Below, piece after piece: positions 56,069-62,827 of a stretch of 62,827 nt of DNA (the stretch's first letter is position 1; each line of letters opens with the position of its first letter). The translations under genes and the position numbers were made by a program. This stretch comes from Propionibacterium acidifaciens DSM 21887 (lineage in GTDB: Bacteria; Actinomycetota; Actinomycetes; Propionibacteriales; Propionibacteriaceae), in assembly GCF_000426605.1 (NCBI RefSeq), contig NZ_AUFR01000016.1, forward strand, positions 1-62,827. The letters are read 5' to 3'. The notes beneath the pieces are model-generated. The model ran no database searches, had not been told where the DNA came from, and saw only the letters and a program-made list of their open reading frames with translations.

Positions 56069-59000
56069 ATGCCTGACACGCCCGACACGCGCGAGGAGCC
56101 CGTCGCCGACGAGCCGCTCCTCGACGTCGACCCCTCCCTGCCGATCAGCGCCCACGCCGACGAGATCGCCGGGCTCATCCGGGACAACCAGGTCGTCGTC
56201 GTGGCCGGCGAGACCGGCTCGGGGAAGACCACCCAGCTTCCCAAGATCTGCCTGCGGCTGGGCCGGCGCAGCATCGGCCACACCCAGCCGCGGCGCATCG
56301 CCGCCCGCTCCGTCGCCGAGCGCCTCGCCGACGAGATGGGCGTGGGGCTGGGGGACGCCGTCGGCTACCAGGTGCGCTTCACGCGCCGGGCCACCCGGCG
56401 GACCCGGGTCAAGGTCATGACCGACGGCGTTCTGCTCGCCGAGATCAACCACGACCGGCGGCTGCGCCGCTACGACACGATCATCATCGACGAGGCCCAC
56501 GAGCGCAGCCTCACCATCGACTTCCTGCTCGGCTACCTCAAGCAGCTGCTGCCGTCGCGTCCCGAGCTCAGGGTCGTCATCACCTCGGCGACGATCGACA
56601 CGGCCCGTTTCGCCGAGCACTTCGCCGGCCCCGACGGGACCCCGGCGCCCGTCGTCGAGGTCTCCGGTCGCGGCTGGCCGGTCGAGATCCGCTACCGGCC
56701 CCCGGACGAGGGCGACGACCCCGACATGCCCGCCGCCATCGTCTCCGCCGTGCGCGAGCTCGGGCCGAGCGGCGACGTCCTCGTCTTCCTGTCCGGCGAG
56801 CGCGAGATCAAGGACGCCGCGGCCGCGCTCGCCGCGGCCGACCTCGGGCCGGGCACCGAGGTGCTGCCGCTCTTCGCGCGCCTGTCCGCGGCCGAGCAGC
56901 ACCGCGTCTTCGCCGCGCACACCGCCCGGCGCATCGTCCTGGCCACCAACGTCGCCGAGACCTCGCTCACGGTGCCCGGCATCCGCTTCGTCGTCGACAC
57001 CGGCCTGGCCCGCATCTCGCGGTACTCGGCGCGCACGAAGGTGCAGCGGCTGCCCATCGAGCCCGTCAGCCGCGCGAGCGCCGACCAGCGCGCCGGGCGG
57101 TGCGGCCGCGTCGGGCCCGGCGTGTGCCTCCGCCTCTACTCGGAGGAGGACTACCTGGCGCGGCCCGAGTTCACCGAGCCCGAGATCCTGCGCACCAACC
57201 TCGCCTCGGTCATCCTCCGGATGGCCGGCGCCGAGCTCGGCGACATCCGCGACTTCCCCTTCGTCGAGGCGCCCGACCGCGCCCAGATCACCGACGGCCT
57301 GCGCCTGCTCGACGAGCTCGGCGCCCTCAAGGGCTCCGACCGCCGCGCCCCGCGCCTCACCCGCACCGGGCGCCGACTGGCCGAGATGCCCGTCGACCCG
57401 CGGCTGGGGCGCATGCTCGTCGAGGCCTCCCGCCGCGACTGCCTGCGCGAGGTCGAGGTGATCGTCGCCGCCCTGGCCATGCAGGACGTGCGCGAGCGCC
57501 CGGCCGACAAGCGCCAGCAGGCCGACCGGCTCCACCGCCGCTTCCTCACCGACGACGTCCTGGCCGGGGCCGACGAGGACCGACCCGCCGCGGACCCCGG
57601 CGCCGACGCCGGGCCGGCGCGCTGGACCGCCCGGAACGGGCGCCGCGGCGAGTTCGACGCCCCGGAGCCGGCGGCCGATCCCGGCGGCGACGTCCTGGCC
57701 ATCTGGCGGCTGTGGCGCTATCTGCGGGCGCGGCGCCGGGCCCTGTCGGGCAACCGCTTCCGCCGCCTCTGCCGGGACGAGTTCATCAACCACCTGCGCG
57801 TGCGCGAGTGGTGGGATCTGCGCTCCCAGCTGTCGGGCATCGACCGCGAGCTGCGCCTGCGGCGCAACGAGGGCCCGGGGAGCACCGAGGCGATCCTCCA
57901 GTCGGTCCTGGCGGGCCTGCTCTCGCACATCGGCCTGCTCGAGGTCGAGGAGCGGCCCCGGGGCGGGCGGCAGCACCGCGGCGGACGCCGGCCCCGCGGG
58001 CCGCGCGAGTACCTCGGCGCCCGCGGCACCCGCTTCGCCATCGCGCCCGGCTCGGCGCTGTCGGGGCGGAACCCGCCGCTGGTCATGGCCGTCGAGCTCG
58101 TCGAGACGAACCGCCTGTGGGCCCGCACGTGCGCCCGCATCGAGCCGGAGTGGGTCGAGTCCGTCGCCGGTCCGCTCGTCCGCTACGGCTGCTCCGAGCC
58201 GCACTGGTCGAGCAGCGCGGCCGCCGTCCTGGCCCACCAGCGGGCCAGTCTGTTCGGCGTGCCGCTGTTCACCGACCGGCTCGTCGACTACGGGCGCGTC
58301 GATCCCGCCGGGGCCCGCGAGATCTTCCTCCGCGCCGGCCTCGTCGAGGGCGGCTGGCGGCCCCGCGACCCCCGCGGGCGGTACCGCTTCCTCGAGCACA
58401 ACGAGCGGCTGCGCGCCGAGGTCGCCGAGCTCGAGGAGCGCACCCGCCGCCGCGACCTGCTCGTCGACGACCAGACGATCGTCGACTTCTACGACGCCCG
58501 CATCCCGACCTCCGTCGTCTCGGGGGCGACCTTCGACGCCTGGTGGGCCCGTGAGCCCGACGAGCACCTGCTCGACCTGACGATGGACGAGCTGGTGCGC
58601 CCCGACGCGGACGCCGTCGACGTCGACGCCTTCCCCGACCACTGGCGGGTCGGCGCCCTGGACCTCCCGGTCGGCTACGTCTTCGACCCCGGTTCCGGCG
58701 CCGACGGCGTGACCGTGACCGTCGAGCTCGCCGAGCTGAACCAGCTGCGCCCCGAGCCCTTCAGCTGGCAGGTGCCCGGCCTGCGCACCGAGCTGGCCAC
58801 GGAGCTGATCCGCACGCTGCCCAAGCAGGTGCGCACCGCCCTCGTCCCGGCGCCCGACCGGGCCCGCGCCGCCCTGCGCTGGCTTCGCGAGAACGGGGCC
58901 GACCGCTCCCGGCCCCTGCACGTCGAGCTCGGCCGGGCGCTGCGCGCCCTGACCGGCGTCGTCGTCGAGGCCGACCAGTGGAGGCCCGACGCCGTCCCGG

Positions 59001-59995
59001 GGCATCTGCGAGTGCGCTTCCAGGTGGTCGAGCGGGGCCGGCCCGTCGACCAGGGCAAGGACCTGGCCGCCCTCCAGCGGCACCTGGCCGAGCGCGTCTC
59101 GGCCACCCTCACCCGGGCCTCGCGCCGCAGCGCGACGACCGGCGCCACCTCGTGGGTCTTCGGGACGATCGAGGACACCAGCACGATCCGCCGGGGCGGG
59201 CTGCGGGCGGTCGGCCACCCGGCCCTGCGCGACGACGGCGACTCGGTGGCCCTCTTCCTCGCCGACGGCCCGCAGGCGGCCGCGCGCTCGCACGCGCGCG
59301 GCGTCCGGCGCCTCCTCGTGCTCGTCAACCCCGACCCGACGCGCTGGGTGGTCGCCCACCTCGGGGCGCGCGAGAGGCTGTGGCTCGGCGACAGCCCCTA
59401 CCCGGGCGTGCCGGAGCTGCTCGCCGACGCCCGCCTCAAGGCCGTCGACCGGGCCGCCCGCGCGCACGTCGACCCCGCCCTGGTGCGCGACGAGGAGCGG
59501 TTCACCGCGTTGGCCGCCCGGGTGCGCGCCGAGCAGGCCGACGTGATGCGCGAGGTCGTCGCCACCGCGTCGGCGGCCCTCGGCTGGGCCCAGCAGATCC
59601 GCGCCGACCTGCCCGCCGCGCCCGAGGCCACCCGCGAGGACGTGAGCGCCCAGCTGGGGAACCTCGTCTTCGACGGCTTCATCTCGTTCACCACCGACCC
59701 CTGGTTCACCCACCTGCCGCGCTATCTGCGCGCCGCGTCGATGCGCCTGGACGCGGCGCGGGCCGATCCGGGCCGGGACGAGGGGCTGCTGGCCGGCCTC
59801 GACGAGCTCGCCGCCGAGTACGACGAGCTGTGCGACGCCCAGCCCGACGGCCCGCTGCCCGGCCCGGTCGAGGACATCGGCTTCCTGCTGGAGGAGTACC
59901 GGGTGCAGCTGTTCGCCCAGCGCCTCGGCACGAGCCGGACGGTCTCGCCCAAGCGCATCCGCCGGGCCATCGCCCGGGCCGCTGGCGATCGATAG
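56069..59995 (+). CDS. hrpA: ATP-dependent RNA helicase HrpA
   Basis: A 1308-residue DEAH-box helicase of usual HrpA length. Walker A is GETGSGKTTQLP (48-59), motif II IIIDEAHERS, motif III VITSATIDTARF, motif V ATNVAETSLTVPG and motif VI DQRAGRCGRVGPG. HA2/winged-helix (about 360-480) and OB regions follow, then the long C-terminal DUF3418 domain (EPFSWQVPGLRTEL, LRVRFQVVERG). A Gly/Arg/Asp-rich insert near 520-560 is poorly conserved. HrpA rescues stalled ribosomes and unwinds mRNA in E. coli. Monocistronic; -10 TATGCT stands close before the ATG. Confidence 0.96.
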   Translation: MPDTPDTREEPVADEPLLDVDPSLPISAHADEIAGLIRDNQVVVVAGETGSGKTTQLPKICLRLGRRSIGHTQPRRIAARSVAERLADEMGVGLGDAVGYQVRFTRRATRRTRVKVMTDGVLLAEINHDRRLRRYDTIIIDEAHERSLTIDFLLGYLKQLLPSRPELRVVITSATIDTARFAEHFAGPDGTPAPVVEVSGRGWPVEIRYRPPDEGDDPDMPAAIVSAVRELGPSGDVLVFLSGEREIKDAAAALAAADLGPGTEVLPLFARLSAAEQHRVFAAHTARRIVLATNVAETSLTVPGIRFVVDTGLARISRYSARTKVQRLPIEPVSRASADQRAGRCGRVGPGVCLRLYSEEDYLARPEFTEPEILRTNLASVILRMAGAELGDIRDFPFVEAPDRAQITDGLRLLDELGALKGSDRRAPRLTRTGRRLAEMPVDPRLGRMLVEASRRDCLREVEVIVAALAMQDVRERPADKRQQADRLHRRFLTDDVLAGADEDRPAADPGADAGPARWTARNGRRGEFDAPEPAADPGGDVLAIWRLWRYLRARRRALSGNRFRRLCRDEFINHLRVREWWDLRSQLSGIDRELRLRRNEGPGSTEAILQSVLAGLLSHIGLLEVEERPRGGRQHRGGRRPRGPREYLGARGTRFAIAPGSALSGRNPPLVMAVELVETNRLWARTCARIEPEWVESVAGPLVRYGCSEPHWSSSAAAVLAHQRASLFGVPLFTDRLVDYGRVDPAGAREIFLRAGLVEGGWRPRDPRGRYRFLEHNERLRAEVAELEERTRRRDLLVDDQTIVDFYDARIPTSVVSGATFDAWWAREPDEHLLDLTMDELVRPDADAVDVDAFPDHWRVGALDLPVGYVFDPGSGADGVTVTVELAELNQLRPEPFSWQVPGLRTELATELIRTLPKQVRTALVPAPDRARAALRWLRENGADRSRPLHVELGRALRALTGVVVEADQWRPDAVPGHLRVRFQVVERGRPVDQGKDLAALQRHLAERVSATLTRASRRSATTGATSWVFGTIEDTSTIRRGGLRAVGHPALRDDGDSVALFLADGPQAAARSHARGVRRLLVLVNPDPTRWVVAHLGARERLWLGDSPYPGVPELLADARLKAVDRAARAHVDPALVRDEERFTALAARVRAEQADVMREVVATASAALGWAQQIRADLPAAPEATREDVSAQLGNLVFDGFISFTTDPWFTHLPRYLRAASMRLDAARADPGRDEGLLAGLDELAAEYDELCDAQPDGPLPGPVEDIGFLLEEYRVQLFAQRLGTSRTVSPKRIRRAIARAAGDR

Positions 59996-60033
59996 GTATT
60001 TCCGCCTGCGAAGGGTCCCGGATGAGCCGCACC

Positions 60034-60750
60034 TTACTTCTGCGGTTCCTCGTGGGAGACGTACAGTCGCGTCAGGCCGCTGCCCTTCCGACGCCGTCGC
60101 ACGGTTACCTGCCCATCGATTTCCTGCATGGACCGGACATGGGTTCCGCCGCACGGGATGACGAATCCGGCCGCCTGCCACAGGCGAATGCCGTCGGTCG
60201 TCTCCGTCACGTGCGCGTCGATTCCCGAATCGACCAGTTCCTGCACGCGCTGCTGGATACCGGGGAGGGATTCCGCGGCGATGTCCGCGCGAAAATCGAA
60301 TCGTGCAGAACGCCCTTCTATCTGGCAGCCCTTGGTTGCGACCGGCAAACCCTGCCCGGCGAGGAACTCGCTGGTGGCGATGAACAGCAGGTGCGCGAGC
60401 GTGTGCATCTTCATGTTGGCATAGCGCCAATCCCAGTCGAGGGTCGAGGAGACGACATCGCCAACCATGAAATCATGACCGGGAACGGTATGGACTACTA
60501 CGGACGAGACGGCCACGGAGCTGTCATATTCGGTTTGCCGGAATTGAACATGCTCACGCCTCAGCGCCGTGATCTCGTGGCCGTTCAGCCAACCCTTGTC
60601 GGCAGCCTGTCCGCCTCCTTCGGGATAGCAAAGGGTGGCAGAAAGAACGACGTCATCGCCGTCGATTGCGAGTACTGATGAAGTCGCCTGCCGCTGATAG
60701 GGATCGGCATTGTAGAGCAACCGGGTGAAAGGAATTGTACTTAAATTCAT
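60034..60750 (-). CDS. alaX: Alanyl-tRNA editing protein AlaX
   Basis: A 238-residue free-standing AlaRS editing-domain protein. YPEGGGQAADKGWL (about 45-58) is the AlaRS editing start motif, and zinc ligands are HxxxH in KMHTLAHLLF and CxxxH in PCGGTHVRS. It deacylates mischarged tRNA-Ala (Ser or Gly) or tRNA carrying a non-protein amino acid. ATG 60750 has GAGGGA 8 bp upstream; an earlier start at 60798 would run into the preceding gene. Lower GC and A/T-ending codons contrast with hrpA, so it looks acquired. It is coupled to the cysteine-synthase fragment 23 bp upstream. Confidence 0.9.
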   Translation of the reverse strand: MNLSTIPFTRLLYNADPYQRQATSSVLAIDGDDVVLSATLCYPEGGGQAADKGWLNGHEITALRREHVQFRQTEYDSSVAVSSVVVHTVPGHDFMVGDVVSSTLDWDWRYANMKMHTLAHLLFIATSEFLAGQGLPVATKGCQIEGRSARFDFRADIAAESLPGIQQRVQELVDSGIDAHVTETTDGIRLWQAAGFVIPCGGTHVRSMQEIDGQVTVRRRRKGSGLTRLYVSHEEPQK

Positions 60751-60772
60751 TGTAGCGTCCCTCTGTGGAATC

Positions 60773-60970
60773 TTAGATAAGATCTTGGTAGAGCTCACCT
60801 CTGTCTGGGAAAAAAGTCAAGACAACTGCGTTGTTTCCAACTTCGCGCATAACATCTGGACCTCCAGCGTAGGCGACACCCGACGAACCTCCCACGAATA
60901 TCCCCTCTCGCGCTAATCTTCGACAATGTTCAACAGCTTCTTCATCAGTATACACGTGGACACCTCGTAC
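60773..60970 (-). pseudogene. Cysteine synthase-family PLP enzyme, C-terminal fragment cut by IS630
   Basis: The last ~65 residues of a fold-type II PLP enzyme remain: VYTDEEAVEHCRRLAREGIF, then VGGSSGVAYAGG (phosphate-cup-like GSSG), then VVLTFFPDRGELYQDLI, the usual end of cysteine or cystathionine-beta synthases. The frame enters from the IS630 terminal repeat at about 60970, so the 5' part was removed or displaced by the insertion. It was an operon partner of alaX. Low GC like alaX. Confidence 0.8.
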
Positions 60971-62117
60971 TATGGCCGTCATGAAACGAAGCCGTGTTTT
61001 TCGTGGATTTCCTGTACTGTTTCGTATGCGGTGGGGGCGTGCGGGTCGGGGTCGCCCCGGAGGAAACAGCCGTCCTGGTCGGGTGGAGGAGGCGTTCCGA
61101 CAATCATGTGCTGGTGCGGATGAAGGCCGAAGCGGTCCTGCACGCCTCACGTGGCGTCGACGTGGGCATCATCGCTGAGATGGTCGAGCGCACTGAGAGG
61201 GGCGTGCAGGAATGGCCGGCCGAGTGGCAGGCCACGCGGATGCGCCGGGTCCCGGCCGGGCACGCCGGGAACCAGGACGCGGCGGAACCCGCCCGCGCCC
61301 GGAAGCAGGAACTCGAGACCATCCTGGCCCGGCCGCCCTCCCGGACGGGCGCCCGCGCCGAGTTCCGAGACGTCCCGGCCCTGCGCGATGTGGTGAAGAT
61401 CCTGTTCGACGTGGAATACCAGTCGGACTCCTCCCACCGGCTGCTCCTGCGCCTGTGCGGGCCGAGCCCCGGGCCGCCCGGACCCGTTCGACGAGCACCA
61501 CGACGAGCCGGCCACCACCAGACGCATGGCCTGGACGACGACCCGAGTCAAAAGCTTGTCGGACCAGGGCCGGAAGGCCCACACCGCAAGACTGAGGCCC
61601 GCCCCGAGCACGAGGCCTGGACCCGCCGCATGCAGCCCCCCAGAGGACAGCGCACCAGACCGTCCGTGGACCGGCGGAGGACGTCCCAGTCCTTCCCCGG
61701 CGCGCTCTCGTTGATCGGCAAGAAGGTCACGCTGTACCCGACCGAGCAGAACCGGGACACCTGGCAGACAATCCTCGCACCGGACCGGCTCCAACGAGAA
61801 ACCGAGGCCGGCAAGGTCGCGGTCGTCCTGGACAACGCCCGATCCCACCATGCGAGAGCCCTGACCGGCCTCCACGAGCCCGGCCGGCTGCTGGAACGCA
61901 TCACGCCGATCCATCCGCCGCCGTACGCGCCCGACCACCAACCCGGCCGGGCACGTCCGGAACGCGGCCAAGAACGACATCGTCACCATCCAGCACGAGA
62001 CCCCCGAAGAAACCCTCGGCGCGTCCGCCTCACACGTCACCGGCCGCGCCGTCGACCACGACTTCGAGCACCTCCCACTCCGCGAAACCAGAAACGATCC
62101 TGTTCCATGACAGCCAT
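60971..62117 (+). mobile_element. IS630-family element, copy B (decayed)
   Basis: The left end TATGGCCGTCATGAAAC (60971) and the right end, whose complement reads CCATGGCTGTCATGGAAC (to about 62117), are terminal inverted repeats. Length is about 1.15 kb, normal for IS630. The element cuts the cysteine-synthase gene on its left and abuts an IS3 relic on its right. Its transposase is broken. It is inverted relative to copy A at the window start. Confidence 0.82.
61039..62110 (+). pseudogene. IS630-family transposase, frameshifted
   Basis: From GTG 61039 the frame gives VRVGVAPEETAVLVGW to about 61480, where it slips to another frame (DPFDEHHDEPATTRRMA). It returns (PEGPHRKTEARPEHE to PIHPPPYAPDH) and slips again at ~61935 for the end (VRNAAKNDIVTIQHE, then HLPLRETRND, stop 62108-62110). 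The middle catalytic Asp survives in VVLDNARSHHA, but the first Asp region is garbled and the last catalytic Glu is Gly (NPAGHV instead of NPVEHV). It cannot be active. Many changes are to Arg, Pro, Gly and Ala codons. Confidence 0.82.
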
Positions 62118-62129
62118 GGTTGGCAGGGT

Positions 62130-62827
62130 TTCGGGGTGGGGAAGGTTGGGGATGGCCGGGTCGGCCGGGCCGCGGTGGGTGTCCGGGGCCGGTTCCGGGC
62201 CGGCGCCTGGTGGGGTCGGACGGTGTTGACCCCGGCCCGGTGGGCGTCGGCCTCGCGGGCGAGGTCGAGGGCGTCGTCGATCCGCTCGCGGTGGAGGCGC
62301 TCATGCTTCAGCGACTGGGAGGCGCGCTCGGGCTCGGACACGGGTGCGGACGTGACCCGGCTCGGGGTGGGCGGTGATGACGTGACCGGACCGGAACGGC
62401 CCGTCGTTGTCGGTGACCGGCGTGATCGGGGCGGTCTCGCCCGTCCCGGGGTCGGTGGGACGGTCCAGCGGTGTGACCCCGTCGAGCATGGCTTCGGCCT
62501 CCGCGGGGGCCGGCTCGACTCCGGCGGTCGCGTCGTGCTGGTCCGCGGCGGGTGACCAGCACCAGCCGGACCCGGGCTTCGAGGAGCGGCCCGCGACACG
62601 TCGGGTCCGGCCGCCGGTGGTCTCGTGCTCGGAGAAGCCGGATTGCCAGACCTGATTCGGCCCGGTCGGTGGCGCGGACGCCGCCGTGCGCCGCCCGGCC
62701 GGCTCCCGGCGTTGTCTCCGGCGGTCAGCGCGCAGAAGCGGGCCTTCGTCGGCCATGGTCCGCGACGTCCTCGAAGGGGGAGACGGCATGGCCGTCGTGA
62801 CGGGCCATGGCCCAGGTCTTGCGGTGG
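62130..62827 (-). pseudogene. IS3-family OrfB integrase relic (runs off window)
   Basis: Reading leftward from the window edge: ADEGPLLRADRRRQRREP, PTGPNQVWQSGFSEHETTGG (first catalytic Asp changed to Gly), DQHDATAGVEPAPAEAEAM, VTDNDGPFR (second Asp kept). Then a frameshift near 62340 leads to RASQSLKHERLHRERIDDAL and FNTVRPHQ-like GVNTVRPHQA near the end. The segment 62390-62610 is nearly identical to the relic at 42874-43085. It ends close to the IS630 copy B terminus. Confidence 0.78.

Overview
This is a high-GC actinobacterial chromosome segment, probably from the Actinomycetales or Propionibacteriales. The signs are GC-rich codon use throughout, actinobacteria-restricted genes (DUF3710, DUF4193, DUF5998, DUF7455, a SepH homologue), paired primary-type sigma factors, and a gene order that partly follows the Mycobacterium tuberculosis Rv2689c-Rv2720 interval (TRAM-type methyltransferase, APC permease, ceoB/ceoC, OB-fold protein, DUF3710, DUF4193, sigA, sigB, LexA-box cell-division gene, nrdR). 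The genus cannot be fixed from sequence reading alone.

Layout. 1-1.7 kb: end of an IS630-family element, then a lower-GC MarR-rhodanese pair. 1.7-6.4 kb: RNA m5U-type methyltransferase and KimA-like potassium permease, divergent from two TrkA/RCK proteins. 6.5-14.3 kb: conserved actinobacterial housekeeping genes (OB-fold, DUF3710, DUF4235, DUF4193, SepH, phosphatases, acrylyl-CoA-reductase-like oxidoreductase). 14.4-20.7 kb: topoisomerase IV parC and parE in convergent orientation around panE and a broken MFS transporter. 20.8-25.3 kb: DUF7455, glycerol dehydrogenase and head-to-head sigA and sigB.

25.4-42.5 kb holds TesB, a double alpha/beta-hydrolase and an exopolysaccharide locus. The leftward arm of that locus carries a flippase, a DUF218 protein, a Wzz-like protein, a Tat lipoprotein beta-helix, a Wzy candidate and an acyltransferase. 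The rightward arm carries an acyltransferase, two GT4 glycosyltransferases fused in one chain, GDP-fucose synthesis (gmd, fcl), and a cassette of an AMP-forming ligase, a carrier protein and a class-II aaRS-like amino acid:[carrier protein] ligase. Together these suggest a fucose-containing polymer carrying an acyl or aminoacyl decoration. This cassette is the most unusual system in the window.

42.7-48 kb: an IS3-family relic, an SOS-box-controlled small membrane protein (DivS/ChiZ position but without LysM), then nrdR and the B12-dependent ribonucleotide reductase nrdJ, with NrdR boxes and helically spaced DnaA-box-like motifs upstream. 48.4-60 kb: patatin lipase, glpABC (anaerobic glycerol-3-phosphate dehydrogenase), a SorC-type regulator, an AEC transporter and the large helicase HrpA. 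60-62.8 kb: a lower-GC pair (alaX and a cysteine-synthase 3' fragment) cut by a decayed IS630 copy, which abuts an IS3-family relic.

No tRNA, rRNA, CRISPR array or prophage was recognised. Most genes form tight operons with 4-bp ATGA or GTGA overlaps, and several single genes appear to be read from leaderless promoters (TANNNT about 6-9 nt before the start codon).
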